DNA of 64,000 nucleotides from Nocardia huaxiensis (GCF_013744875.1 NZ_CP059399.1:2046001-2110000); one strand, 5' to 3'; shown: positions 9,085 through 18,906, numbered from the stretch's first letter. The notes: generated by a model from the letters alone, not told the origin. Numbers and translations are program-made.

Positions 9085-9963
9085 TCAGATCACCTTCGTC
9101 GGCAGCAGCGTGTTGTAGAGCTGGGTGAGAATGATATTGACCGCGAACAGCATGAGCGCCGAGCTGACCACCGCCGAGTTCACCGCATTGGCCACCCCGC
9201 CCGGACCGCCGTGCGCGTGTAATCCGGTGTCGCAGGCGATGATCGCGGTGATCACCCCGAAGATGGCCGCCTTGACGAGCGCGATGATGAGGTCATTGGC
9301 GACCGCGAACGAGGCGAACGAGCCGATGAACGAGCCCGGCGTCCCCGACTGCGCGTACACATTGAACATGTAGGCCGTCGCGAAGCCGACGAACACGATG
9401 AACCCGCACAGCAGCATGCTCACCAGCACCGCCGCCAGCAGTCGCGGGGCGACCAGCCGCCGCACCGGATCCACGCCCATGACCTTCATGGCGTCGATCT
9501 CCTCCCGGATGGTCCGGGATCCGAGATCGGCGGTGATGGCCGAGCCCACCGCGCCCGCGATCATGAGCGAGGTGACCAGCGGCGCACCCTGCCGGATGAT
9601 GCCGAGCCCGGCCACCGCGCCGATGAAGGTGGTCGCCCCGACCTGATTCACCAGCGCGCCCACCTGAATCGACACCACCACCGCGATGGGGATGGCCACC
9701 AGCACCGTCGGCGCGGCCGACACACTGGTCATGAACGCGCACTGCTTGATGAACTCCTGCAGCGGAAACCGCCGCCGCACCAGCGCGAGAACCAGCTGCC
9801 GCACGGCCTCCCGACCCAGCAGCACCTGCCGCCCCAGCGTCTCCAGCGACCGCTGCGGATGCCGCTTCCACAGTCCCGCAACGCTTTCGGTGATCCGCGC
9901 CAGCTCGCCGCTTTCCGGCGGCGGTGGCCGGTACCCGGTGCGCGGTCTCTCGGTGATGGTCAC
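9085..9963 (-). CDS. yrbEA: YrbE/MlaE-family ABC permease, first subunit (YrbEA)
   Basis: A 292-residue MlaE/YrbE permease. The N-terminal 70 residues are hydrophilic; membrane segments follow at about 85-110, 120-145, 155-175, 195-220 and 255-285. The coupling-helix motif RTIREEIDAMKVMGVDPVRR is clear. It pairs with YrbEB to form the inner-membrane permease of the Mce importer. A GAGGGGG ribosome-binding site lies just before ATG 9963, and the preceding 62-residue membrane protein ends only 9 bp upstream, so the small genes belong to the same transcript. Confidence 0.93.
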   Translation of the reverse strand: MTITERPRTGYRPPPPESGELARITESVAGLWKRHPQRSLETLGRQVLLGREAVRQLVLALVRRRFPLQEFIKQCAFMTSVSAAPTVLVAIPIAVVVSIQVGALVNQVGATTFIGAVAGLGIIRQGAPLVTSLMIAGAVGSAITADLGSRTIREEIDAMKVMGVDPVRRLVAPRLLAAVLVSMLLCGFIVFVGFATAYMFNVYAQSGTPGSFIGSFASFAVANDLIIALVKAAIFGVITAIIACDTGLHAHGGPGGVANAVNSAVVSSALMLFAVNIILTQLYNTLLPTKVI

Positions 9964-9972
9964 ATCGCCCCC

Positions 9973-10161
9973 TCAGGCCAAGTTCTCGAGATACTGCTGC
10001 AGCAGCACGAGCCCGAATCCGAGCGCCGCGATCCCCGCCCCGACCGTGCTCAACACGGCGGCCCAAAGTGCCACGCGCAGAACCGGATTGACTTCCATGC
10101 GCCCACCGAGCACCTTCACCCCCATGACGAGGAGGTCGATGAGCCAGACCAGCGCCATCAT
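9973..10161 (-). CDS. Small membrane protein at head of mce operon (62 aa)
   Basis: A 62-residue protein starting MMALVWLIDLLVMGVKVLGG with two predicted membrane segments (about 3-19 and 30-53, AALGFGLVLLQQYLENLA near the end). The ATG at 10161 overlaps the stop of the preceding small gene (TAATG), indicating translational coupling. I do not recognise a named family. Its position, directly before yrbEA with a 9-bp gap, suggests a membrane accessory of the Mce permease; that is inference from context only. Confidence 0.7.
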   Translation of the reverse strand: MMALVWLIDLLVMGVKVLGGRMEVNPVLRVALWAAVLSTVGAGIAALGFGLVLLQQYLENLA

Positions 10162-10385
10162 TACGCCATGCACACATTCGAGAAGGTGAGGACCGGCCAG
10201 CACACGATGGATCCGAGGAACGAGATCAGCACGTCCAACCCGTGCATCTGCTTCAAATGCGAAGTGTGCGTGAGGGTCCAGACGATCCCGATGAGCCCGT
10301 ACGGGATGCCCAGCAGGATCAGCGTCCCGAGAAACTCGGACACCTTCATCTCATAGCTGAGTATGCGATCGAGCCGTTTGAGCAT
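10161..10385 (-). CDS. Small membrane protein, first gene of mce operon (74 aa)
   Basis: The frame is open from 10490, but ATG 10385 (MLKRLDRILSYEMKVSEFLG) is the best start because the upstream codons read through a low-quality promoter-like region. The 74-residue protein has two hydrophobic segments (about 18-37, LGTLILLGIPYGLIGIVWTL, and 48-66). The stop is TAA overlapping the next ATG. No family recognised. With its neighbour it may form a small membrane pair that assembles with YrbEAB. Start choice is moderately certain. Confidence 0.65.
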   Translation of the reverse strand: MLKRLDRILSYEMKVSEFLGTLILLGIPYGLIGIVWTLTHTSHLKQMHGLDVLISFLGSIVCWPVLTFSNVCMA

Positions 10386-10631
10386 GGAGATTCCTTCCGT
10401 GGCCGCCGTCGTTGGCGCCGGCGGACTGCCGCAACGCGGTATGTTACCGATCATTCTCGTCAATGGAAGGGTATTGACAGTTTTAGCCACCGCATAAGTT
10501 ATGGAGCATTCACAGTGTTCGGATTGCTGGCCGTCGCTCCCGGTGCGGCCGAACCGTGATCAGAAAACCCTCCCGCCCCGCCCCGATCTCGTAGGCTTCC
10601 ACCGGGTTCAGGGCAACAGATCGGAGCCACC
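10386..10631. promoter_or_regulatory. Divergent intergenic region between mce operon and SRPBCC gene, with palindrome
   Basis: This 246-bp gap should contain the promoters of the mce operon (leftward) and the SRPBCC gene (rightward). A perfect inverted repeat GTCAAT-N8-ATTGAC lies at 10459-10478. Its right arm is part of a consensus-like rightward -35 box, TTGACA (10474-10479), with a possible -10 TAAGTT at 10495-10500 (15-bp spacer, short). A repressor dimer bound here would cover that -35. The double TetR regulator downstream of the mce operon is a candidate ligand-dependent binder, but this is inference. Confidence 0.4.
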
Positions 10632-11075
10632 ATGCGCACAGTGCACGTCCAGCGCACCATCGAGGCTCCCCTCCCCGACGTCTTCGACTGGCTCACCGAC
10701 GCGACCAACTACCAACGCGTCCCCTTCGTCCGCCGAGTAACCCTCGTCCGCCCCGGCCACACCACCGGCCACGGCGAAGGCGCGGTCCGCCTCATAGTCA
10801 CCCCCCTGCTCCGCATCACCGAGGAGATAGTCGAATACACCCCACCCACCCTGATGCGCTACTCCCTCCTGAAATCCGTTCCGCCCCTACGCCATCAGGA
10901 AGGCCACATCTCCTTCGAAGAGGTCCCCACCGGCACCCGAGTCCACTGGCACTCCACCTTCGAACTGGCCTCCCCGATCCTCCCCGCCCTCTGCACCCGC
11001 CTGTTCCTCCCCGTGGTCCGCGGCGGCTTCCTCCTCGTCCTCCGCACCGCGGAACGAGAACTCAAAGGTGAATAG
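10632..11075 (+). CDS. SRPBCC (START/polyketide-cyclase-like) family protein
   Basis: A 147-residue protein with the SRPBCC fold signature. It opens MRTVHVQRTIEAPLPDVFDW, has the helix after the first strand, then alternating strands (GEGAVRLIVTPLLRITEEIV; GTRVHWHSTFEL) and a long C-terminal helix. Such proteins form a deep hydrophobic pocket binding lipids, sterols or polyketides; no catalytic residues can be assigned. It is single-gene, divergent from the mce operon, which fits a lipid-related role but does not prove one. The ATG at 10632 has the weak GGAG-type site GGAGCC just upstream. Confidence 0.8.
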   Translation: MRTVHVQRTIEAPLPDVFDWLTDATNYQRVPFVRRVTLVRPGHTTGHGEGAVRLIVTPLLRITEEIVEYTPPTLMRYSLLKSVPPLRHQEGHISFEEVPTGTRVHWHSTFELASPILPALCTRLFLPVVRGGFLLVLRTAERELKGE

Positions 11076-11137
11076 CCGGGTCGATCCACGATGATTCACC
11101 GGCCGCCGGAGACTCGATCCCAGGGCGCATGGCCCGG

Positions 11138-11158
11138 GCCGGGGTGCTCTGACCCGGC
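11138..11158 (+). terminator. Small hairpin downstream of SRPBCC gene
   Basis: GCCGGG-N9-CCCGGC forms a 6-bp GC stem 63 bp after the SRPBCC stop. There is no U-run. It may be a minor terminator or a processing hairpin ahead of the stronger structure at 11223. Confidence 0.3.
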
Positions 11159-11222
11159 AGTTGGATGAGCGCGAAGGCGTGCGGGGTGAGGCGGCGGCCC
11201 GGTCCCCCCGGCCGGAAACGCC

Positions 11223-11258
11223 AGTGGCGCAGCCGGATCGAAATCCGACTGCGCCACT
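11223..11258. terminator. Strong bidirectional hairpin terminator between convergent genes
   Basis: AGTGGCGCAG pairs with CTGCGCCACT (10 bp); after one C/A mismatch CGGAT pairs with ATCCG, closing a CGAA tetraloop. It sits between the convergent SRPBCC gene (ends 11075) and the exported-protein gene ending at 11273. It lacks a long U-run, like many actinobacterial I-shaped terminators. It can act on both strands because of its symmetry. Confidence 0.75.
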
Positions 11259-11272
11259 CTCGGGTCTATTGG

Positions 11273-11896
11273 TCAGGGCTGACCGGTGAAGTAGGCGATG
11301 CCCGCGTCGAGGAGCGGCTGCCCGCCCGCTGCCAGAAAGCCAATGCCTGCACCGATTCCGATGCCGAGGATGGGCGGCAGGATGAAGATCCAGAACGGGA
11401 TGGTGATGAGGCCGCCGATGGCGCCGCCGATCATGGCTCCGAAGGTGCCGCGCTGGACCTGCTCGTCCCAGCGCTCCTTGGAGGTGGCGACGTCCTGCAG
11501 CGCTACCGGGGCGGGCGCGCCGATGGGGCGCAGGGTGAGGGTCGCGCCCTGATCTTGGATGGTGGGGGCGAGCGCAATATCGCGTTCTGCCGCATGGATT
11601 GTCAGCGGCAGCGCGCCGAGGACGGTGCCGTCGTTCGCGGTGACCGTTACCGCAGTGGCATCCGAGGTCACCGCGAAAGTGGCCGAGTCCAGCGTCGTGG
11701 TCACACCGTCGCGATTCGGGGTGAAATGCGCGAAATACCCTGTGCCTCCGGCAGTTCCGTGGATGGAGTAACCGGTCTGGTTGTCGGTCTGTGCCGGTTC
11801 CGCCTGGGCGACGCCGACCGTCGCGCCGATGACGGAGACCGAGAGCACCGCCACGGTGGCGGCTTTCAGCGCCGTTCCGAGCCGCTCGCGCATCAC
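11273..11896 (-). CDS. Exported protein with glycine-rich C-terminal membrane segment
   Basis: A 207-residue protein with a signal peptide (cleavage probably after AQA near residue 32). A beta-rich domain follows (about 35-140, including ATLTLRPIGAPAPVALQ), resembling the DUF8020-type exported proteins common in Nocardia, though I name that family only tentatively. The C-terminal 60 residues are Gly/Ile-rich and hydrophobic (GAMIGGAIGGLITIPFWIFI) and could insert in a membrane. The ATG overlaps the stop of the upstream gene (ATGA), so the two products probably work together. Function unknown. Confidence 0.75.
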   Translation of the reverse strand: MMRERLGTALKAATVAVLSVSVIGATVGVAQAEPAQTDNQTGYSIHGTAGGTGYFAHFTPNRDGVTTTLDSATFAVTSDATAVTVTANDGTVLGALPLTIHAAERDIALAPTIQDQGATLTLRPIGAPAPVALQDVATSKERWDEQVQRGTFGAMIGGAIGGLITIPFWIFILPPILGIGIGAGIGFLAAGGQPLLDAGIAYFTGQP

Positions 11897-12645
11897 CGCA
11901 GTCCGCCCTGTCCGGCGCCGATGATGGCGCCCGCGATCATGCCGGTGCCACCCCAGGTGATACAGGTGAGGGGTGTCAGCATGGCGCTCAACCCCAGGGT
12001 GATGGGGGAGGTGACGATCTGGAGGGTGGATCCGGCCGCGCAGCCGATCACCGCGCCCTGGACCGCGCCCGCCACGGCTCCCGCGGCGACACTGTCGGCG
12101 CGGCTCGGCGAGAGGCCGACCGAACGCCCGAACCGCGAGATCTCGGATTCCGGGCGGGCGAACGAGGAATTGAGACCGTCGATCTGCTCGGCGGACAGCC
12201 AGTCCGGTGCGGCCATCTGGATATCGCCGGCCCGCAGCACCCGGGCCACGGGCACGATCTCGGCGACGTCAGGAGTCGGCTCGGGGGCGTGCAACTCCTG
12301 CGGCTGGATCGGGGTGATGTAATCGCGCTGTGGGACCTCGCGAATCGGGGCATAGTCCGATTCGGGGGCGACGCCGGCTCGGTCATCCGCGGGCGACACA
12401 TGGGTCTGCGCGGGCGGAGTGCGCACGGCGTCGGCCGAATTGGGAGGTGTGACGCCCGGCTGCTGCGGGGTGGTGTTGTTCTCCGGTGCCGTATTCGGAT
12501 TGGTGACGCCCGGCTGCGGTGCGATGAACGCGGGTGCCGCCTGTGCGACCGCACTACCGGTGAATACCGCCGTCATCGGCAGTACGCCCATTGCCGCGCG
12601 TGCGGCGAGATGCTGGGACTTGGTTTGCCTGCGGTGTTTCGCCAC
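11893..12645 (-). CDS. Exported proline-rich protein with glycine-rich membrane tail
   Basis: The frame is open to 12774 but I choose GTG 12645, because GGGGGA lies just upstream and the product then starts with a proper signal sequence ([20 protein letters not shown], hydrophobic core, cleavage near AQA at about residue 36). The 250-residue product has a Pro/Thr/Asn-rich middle (about 40-130, with repeated QPGVT-N-P motifs), a region with basic and acidic residues, and a C-terminal Gly/Ala-rich hydrophobic part (about 180-250) like that of its downstream partner. The paired, coupled arrangement suggests two related cell-envelope proteins. No enzyme motif seen. Confidence 0.7.
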   Translation of the reverse strand: MAKHRRQTKSQHLAARAAMGVLPMTAVFTGSAVAQAAPAFIAPQPGVTNPNTAPENNTTPQQPGVTPPNSADAVRTPPAQTHVSPADDRAGVAPESDYAPIREVPQRDYITPIQPQELHAPEPTPDVAEIVPVARVLRAGDIQMAAPDWLSAEQIDGLNSSFARPESEISRFGRSVGLSPSRADSVAAGAVAGAVQGAVIGCAAGSTLQIVTSPITLGLSAMLTPLTCITWGGTGMIAGAIIGAGQGGLR

Positions 12646-12708
12646 GCGAATCCCCCGACCTTTCTTACTGATTCCCGACCACGCGCACCCGAATGCGCCG
12701 CCCGTGGG

Positions 12709-12744
12709 CGGTGTCATTAGCCCCGCGAATATTCGCCGAGTCAA
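12709..12744 (-). promoter_or_regulatory. Promoter with central palindrome for the exported-protein pair
   Basis: Read leftward there is -35 TTGACT (12744-12739), a 17-bp spacer and -10 GCTAAT (12721-12716). The spacer contains the perfect 12-bp palindrome GCGAATATTCGC (12725-12736). Transcription would start near 12709, leaving a leader of about 64 nt before GTG 12645. A dimeric regulator at the palindrome would block polymerase. The rest of the gap 12646-12886 shows nothing I can name. Confidence 0.5.
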
Positions 12745-12886
12745 TCGGTGATCGTGTGCGCGTGTCAAACGCATCCGTCTGCCGTGAGGCGTGGATCACA
12801 GAACAATCACGCAGGAATAGGCGATCGGCGCTGATCGAGCCTCGCGCGCAATCGGTTCCATTCCGGAGTGCCACCAGCTGAGGTGG

Positions 12887-13480
12887 TTACTCCAAGGCGG
12901 CCAGGGCCATGCGGCGGAGGATGGGGCGGGCGCTCTTGGCGGCGGTGGCGGGGGCGCTGTGCGGGGTGGAGTTGATGAGGCCGAAGGTGGCGTGGGCTTG
13001 GACTCGGGCGGCGGCTTCGGGGAGGTCGGGGTGGAGGTCGCGCAGGGCGGTTACCCAGACTTCGACGTATTGGCGCTGGGTGCGGCGGACCTGGCGGCGG
13101 GCGGTGTCGGGGAGGTTCTCCAGGTCGCGGTCCTGGATGCGGATGAGTTCCGGCTCGCCGAAGGCGAAGTCGAGGTGGAAGTCGACCAGGCCCTCGAGGG
13201 CCGCGGTGGGGGAGGCGGCTTCGGCGGCTACCGCTTTGCCGCCGTCGAGGAGGCGTTGGCTGATGCCCACCAGGAGTTCGACGAGGAGGGCTTCCTTGTT
13301 GGGGAAGTGACGGTAGACGGCCGGGCCGCTGATGCCGACTGCCGCGCCGAGGTCTTCCAGGCGCATGCCGAGGAAGCCGCGGTCGGCGATGAGACGGGCT
13401 CCCGCGTCCAGCAGTTGCTGGCGGCGCTGCGCTTTGAGCTGTTCGCGACGCGTCGGGGCGATGGTATCGCTGCTGGTCAC
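12887..13480 (-). CDS. TetR-family regulator, divergent from leucine-degradation operon
   Basis: A 197-residue TetR repressor with GTG start at 13480 (VTSSDTIAPTRREQLKAQRR). The HTH spans about residues 15-65, with the recognition segment VGISGPAVYRHFPNKEALLV; the rest is the helical ligand domain with HLDFAFGEPELIRIQDRDL. It is transcribed away from the carboxylase operon, 97 bp apart. In M. tuberculosis a TetR gene (Rv2506) has the same position next to the accD1-accA1-fadE19 cluster, so an acyl-CoA-responsive repressor of leucine degradation is the likely role. This is by analogy. Confidence 0.88.
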   Translation of the reverse strand: MTSSDTIAPTRREQLKAQRRQQLLDAGARLIADRGFLGMRLEDLGAAVGISGPAVYRHFPNKEALLVELLVGISQRLLDGGKAVAAEAASPTAALEGLVDFHLDFAFGEPELIRIQDRDLENLPDTARRQVRRTQRQYVEVWVTALRDLHPDLPEAAARVQAHATFGLINSTPHSAPATAAKSARPILRRMALAALE

Positions 13481-13519
13481 CGCCGCTCCTCTCGTCGATC
13501 CTGGACAACTCAGTTAGTG

Positions 13520-13530
13520 AAGATTATCTT
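13520..13530. promoter_or_regulatory. Palindromic putative TetR operator in divergent promoter
   Basis: AAGATTATCTT is a perfect 11-bp palindrome in the only AT-rich part of the 97-bp gap between the TetR gene and accD1. On the minus strand it contains the -10-like hexamer GATAAT. Two near-repeats, CAGTTAgTGA (13511-13520) and CAGTTATTGGTGA (13537-13549), flank it. The location fits an autoregulatory operator controlling both directions. Confidence 0.45.
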
Positions 13531-13577
13531 ATTTTCCAGTTATTGGTGATTAACCGAGCGAGCAGGATGGCGAAGCG

Positions 13578-15163
<1,586 letters not shown>

Positions 15164-15164
<1 letters not shown>

Positions 15165-17179
15165 TGACCATGATGAACAAAGCACACCCCGTCGCCTTCG
15201 ACACCGTTCTCGTCGCGAATCGCGGTGAGATCGCGGTGCGCGTCATCAAGACCTTGCGCGCCATGGGGATTCGATCGGTCGCGGTCTACAGCGATGCCGA
15301 CGCGGATGCCCGTCATGTGCACGAGGCGGATGTCGCCGTGCGCCTCGGTCCGGCCCCGGCCCGCGAGTCCTACTTGGATATCCACAAGGTTGTGGATGCG
15401 GCTGTGCAGTCCGGGGCGCAGGCCGTGCACCCGGGCTACGGCTTCCTTTCGGAGAATCCGGCCTTCGCGGCGGCGCTGGAGGCGGCGGGCATCGTCTTCA
15501 TGGGCCCGCCGTCGCAGGCCATCGAGGTCATGGGCGACAAGATCGCCGCCAAGAACGCGGTCGCCGCGTACGGGGTGCCGGTGGTGCCCGGAATCGCGCG
15601 CCCCGGCCTGACCGACGCCGAATTGATCGCGGCCGCAACCGATATCGGGTATCCGGTGCTGGTGAAGCCGTCCGCCGGTGGCGGCGGCAAGGGCATGCGG
15701 CGGGTGGACGATCCGGCGCTGCTGCCGGACGCGCTCGTCAGTGCCCGGCGTGAGGCGGCCTCCGCCTTCGGCGACGACACCCTGTTCCTGGAGCGCTTCG
15801 TCAGCCGTCCCCGGCACATCGAAGTACAGGTTGTCGCAGACGGTTTCGGTCATGTCCTGCACCTGGGTGAACGCGAATGCAGCCTGCAGCGCCGCCATCA
15901 GAAGGTGATCGAGGAAGCGCCCTCGCCGCTGCTGGATGCCAAGACCCGCGCGAAAATCGGTGCGGCGGCCTGCAATACGGCCCGCAGTGTCGACTATGTG
16001 GGCGCGGGCACGGTGGAGTTCATCGTCTCGGCCGACAAGCCGGACGAGTTCTTCTTCATGGAAATGAACACCCGCCTGCAGGTGGAGCACCCGGTGACCG
16101 AGATGGTGACCGGCGTGGACCTGGTGGAATGCCAGGTGCGCATTGCCGCCGGGCAGAAGCTGTCGGTGAATCAGGACGACATCCGCCTGACCGGTCACGC
16201 CGTCGAGGCGCGCGTGTACGCCGAGGATCCGGGCCGGGACTTCCTGCCCACCGGCGGCACGGTGCTGGCCCTCGCCGAGCCGGAAGGCACAGGCGTGCGG
16301 GTGGATTCGGGCCTGCGCGCCGGAACGGTCGTCGGCACCGACTACGATCCGATGCTGTCGAAGGTCATCGCCTACGCGCCGGATCGCGCCGGCGCCCTCG
16401 CCAAACTCGATGCGGCGCTGGCGGATACCCAGATTCTCGGCGTGCGGACCAACACCGACTTCCTGCGCTTCCTGCTCGCCGACGGCGATGTGCGCGCGGG
16501 CGCACTGGATACCGGACTGCTGGACCGCCGCGCCGTCGACTTCGCGCCGGCCCCGGTGACCGATGCGCAGTTCATCGCCGCAGCTGCCGCGCTCTGGCTG
16601 CGGCAGTGGCCGACCAGCGCCGGCGACCCGTGGAATATCCCGTCCGGCTGGCGAATCGGCGCACACGCGCCGACCGGGTTCCGGCTGACCGGCGGTGACC
16701 GCACCTCCCACGTGTACTTCACCGGCACCCCCGCCCAGGCCGAGGTCCGGCTGGAGGACGGTGAAAAGCACACCGCCGCAGCGCGGCTCGACGGCGAATG
16801 GCTGACGCTGACCGTCGACGGCCTGCGCACCCGCCACCGCGTCGCCACCCAGCCCGGCCAGGTGTGGGTCGCCGACTTCTCCGGGGTCGCCGTCCTGCGC
16901 GAGGTCGCCGAGGCCGACGTCCGGGGCGGTGGCGAACACGAGGGTGACGCCGAAATCCTCAGCCCCATGCCGGGTTCCGTCATCGCCACCCCCGCCGCCA
17001 CCGGCGATGTGGTGGCCGCGGGCACCCCCATCGTGGTGGTCGAGGCCATGAAGATGGAGCACACCCTCACCGCCCCCGTCGCGGGCCGCGTCGAGGTGCT
17101 GGTGCAACCCGGCGCGCAGGTGAAACTCGAACAGCCCCTCGCCCGCATCATCGCCGAGCCAACCACAGACGCGAACTAG
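15164..17179 (+). CDS. accA1: Biotin-dependent acyl-CoA carboxylase alpha subunit (biotin carboxylase + BCCP)
   Basis: A 671-residue protein joining biotin carboxylase and biotin carrier. The biotin carboxylase domain fills about 8-450 ([23 protein letters not shown]-grasp [12 protein letters not shown]; catalytic [18 protein letters not shown]). A linker/BT-like region follows, and the biotinyl domain is at about 600-670, with the biotinylated Lys630 in [10 protein letters not shown] start at ATG 15164, which overlaps the accD1 stop; the frame is open upstream but that part lies inside accD1. With AccD1 it should form 3-methylcrotonyl-CoA carboxylase. A palindromic repeat unit follows directly after the stop. 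Confidence 0.93.
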
Positions 17180-17183
17180 CCCC

Positions 17184-17216
17184 CGTCATCCCGGCCAAAA
17201 GCATGCCGGGATGACG
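17184..17216 (+). repeat. Palindromic repeat unit, single copy (REP-like), between accA1 and fadE19
   Basis: A perfect hairpin: CGTCATCCCGGC, loop CAAAAGCAT, GCCGGGATGACG (12-bp stem, 9-nt loop). It starts 5 bp after the accA1 stop and ends 35 bp before fadE19. The same unit recurs as inverted doublets inside the NRPS at 43840-43926 and 58543-58635, so it is an interspersed repeat and not only a local terminator. In mRNA it may protect accDA transcripts or reduce read-through. Confidence 0.85.
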
Positions 17217-17251
17217 AGAACATTCAGCCAACGAGACCTAGGGACCTGGAT

Positions 17252-18412
17252 ATGACCGACTTCCTGTCCACCGGACAGCTCCCCGACGAATACCGCGAAC
17301 TCGCCCTCACCGTGCGGGATTTCGCCAACCAGGTGGTGGCCCCGGTCGCCGCCGAGCACGATGCCGAGCACTCCTTCCCGTACGAGGTGGTGTCCGGCAT
17401 GGCCGACATGGGCCTGTTCGGCCTGCCGTTCCCCGAGGAGTTCGGCGGCATGGGCGGCGACTACTTCGCCCTCTGCCTGGCCCTCGAGGAACTCGGCAAG
17501 GTCGATCAGTCCGTGGCCATCACCCTGGAGGCCGGCGTCTCCCTGGGCGCCATGCCCGTCTACCGCTTCGGCAACGACAAGCAGAAGCAGGAGTGGCTGC
17601 CGCAGCTCACCAGCGGCCGCGCCCTGGCCGCCTTCGGCCTCACCGAACCCGGCGCGGGCAGCGACGCGGGCGGCACCCGCACCACCGCCGTGCTGGACGG
17701 CGACAGCTGGGTCATCAACGGCTCCAAGCAGTTCATCACCAACTCGGGCACCGACATCACCCGCCTGGTCACCGTCACCGCCGTCACCGGCACCACCGAC
17801 GGCAAGAAGCAGATCTCGACCATCCTGGTGCCCACCGATACTCCCGGCTTCGTCGCCGAACCGGCCTACAACAAGGTCGGCTGGAATGCCTCGGACACGC
17901 ATCCGCTGAGCTTCACCGATGTGCGCGTGCCCGCCGAGAACCTGCTCGGTGAGCAGGGCCGCGGTTACGCGAACTTCCTGCGCATTCTGGACGAGGGCCG
18001 CATCGCCATCGCCGCGCTGTCGGTCGGCGCGGCGCAGGGCTGCGTGGACGAGAGCGTCCGCTACGCCAAGGAGCGCGAGGCTTTCGGTCGTCCCATCGGC
18101 ACCAATCAGGCCATTGCGTTCAAGATCGCCCGCATGGAGGCGCGCGCCCACGCCGCCCGCACCGCCTACTACGACGCGGCCGCGCTCATGCTGTCCGGCA
18201 AGCCGTTCAAGAAGCAGGCCGCCATCGCGAAACTCGTGGCCAGCGAGGCCGCCATGGACAATGCCCGCGACGCCACCCAGATTTTCGGCGGCTACGGCTT
18301 CATGAACGAATATGCTGTGGCGCGGCACTATCGCGACAGCAAGATCCTGGAAATCGGTGAGGGCACCACGGAGGTGCAGTTGATGCTGATCGGTCGGGAG
18401 CTCGGCCTGTGA
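17252..18412 (+). CDS. fadE19: Acyl-CoA dehydrogenase, isovaleryl-CoA dehydrogenase type
   Basis: A 386-residue FAD-dependent acyl-CoA dehydrogenase. Visible family blocks are EFGGMGGDYFALCLALEELG, the FAD/substrate stretch AAFGLTEPGAGSDAGGTRTT, WVINGSKQFITNSGTD, and the C-terminal QIFGGYGFMNEYAVARHYRD with ILEIGEGTTEVQ. Length and domains are normal. In M. tuberculosis fadE19 sits at the same place after accA1. The likely reaction is isovaleryl-CoA to 3-methylcrotonyl-CoA, with electrons passed to ETF, feeding the upstream carboxylase. Short-branched acyl-CoA specificity is inferred from context. The stop overlaps the next gene's GTG start (GTGA). Confidence 0.9.
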   Translation: MTDFLSTGQLPDEYRELALTVRDFANQVVAPVAAEHDAEHSFPYEVVSGMADMGLFGLPFPEEFGGMGGDYFALCLALEELGKVDQSVAITLEAGVSLGAMPVYRFGNDKQKQEWLPQLTSGRALAAFGLTEPGAGSDAGGTRTTAVLDGDSWVINGSKQFITNSGTDITRLVTVTAVTGTTDGKKQISTILVPTDTPGFVAEPAYNKVGWNASDTHPLSFTDVRVPAENLLGEQGRGYANFLRILDEGRIAIAALSVGAAQGCVDESVRYAKEREAFGRPIGTNQAIAFKIARMEARAHAARTAYYDAAALMLSGKPFKKQAAIAKLVASEAAMDNARDATQIFGGYGFMNEYAVARHYRDSKILEIGEGTTEVQLMLIGRELGL

Positions 18413-18906
18413 CCCGCCGAGTCGTCCAGCGCGGCCTGTGGTTCGAGGAATTCGAGACCGGTGTGGTGTACGAGCACCGGCCCGGCCGCACCATTACCGA
18501 GGCCGACAATGTGCTGTTCACGACGCTCACCATGAATACGCAGGCGTTGCACCTGGACGCGGCGTTCGCGGATGCGCTGCCGCCGTTCAATCAGCGGCTC
18601 GTGAATTCCATGTTCACGCTGTCGACCCTGGTGGGGTTGTCGGTGGCGCAATTGACGCAGGGCACCATCGTCGCCAATCTCGGTTTCTCCGATATCGCCT
18701 TCCCCAAGCCGCTTTTCCACGGGGACACGCTGTACGCGGAAACCGAGATCACCGACCTCCGGGAATCCAAGAGCAGACCAGGAGAGGGCATCGTGACCTT
18801 CGCCCATACCGGCCGCAATCAACACGGGGATGTGGTGGCGACGGCCACCCGTAAAACCCTGGTCAGGCGGAATCCATTGCCCGGCTCGCCGGGGGAACCG
18901 GCATGA
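18409..18906 (+). CDS. MaoC-like hydratase (probable 3-methylglutaconyl-CoA hydratase)
   Basis: A 165-residue single hot-dog-fold MaoC protein starting at GTG 18409 (VTRRVVQRGLWFEEFETGVV). It has the family pattern of PGRTITEADNVLFTTLTMNT in the first half, then NLGFSDIAFPKPLFHGDTLY and a C-terminal strand. It matches the M. tuberculosis Rv2499c position between fadE19 and citE. In this operon the missing step is hydration of 3-methylglutaconyl-CoA to HMG-CoA, so that activity is proposed. It overlaps fadE19 by 4 bp and citE by 4 bp (ATGA). Confidence 0.85.
   Translation: MTRRVVQRGLWFEEFETGVVYEHRPGRTITEADNVLFTTLTMNTQALHLDAAFADALPPFNQRLVNSMFTLSTLVGLSVAQLTQGTIVANLGFSDIAFPKPLFHGDTLYAETEITDLRESKSRPGEGIVTFAHTGRNQHGDVVATATRKTLVRRNPLPGSPGEPA

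Noticed and set aside
9293-10177. Gly/Arg/His-rich 294-residue minus-strand frame over yrbEA
   Set aside because: It is a shifted frame of the well-supported YrbEA permease gene and has no recognisable domain.
17184-17216. Simple Rho-independent terminator between accA1 and fadE19
   Set aside because: The hairpin lacks a U-run and the same sequence recurs inside coding regions, so it is recorded as a repeat; a transcriptional effect remains possible.
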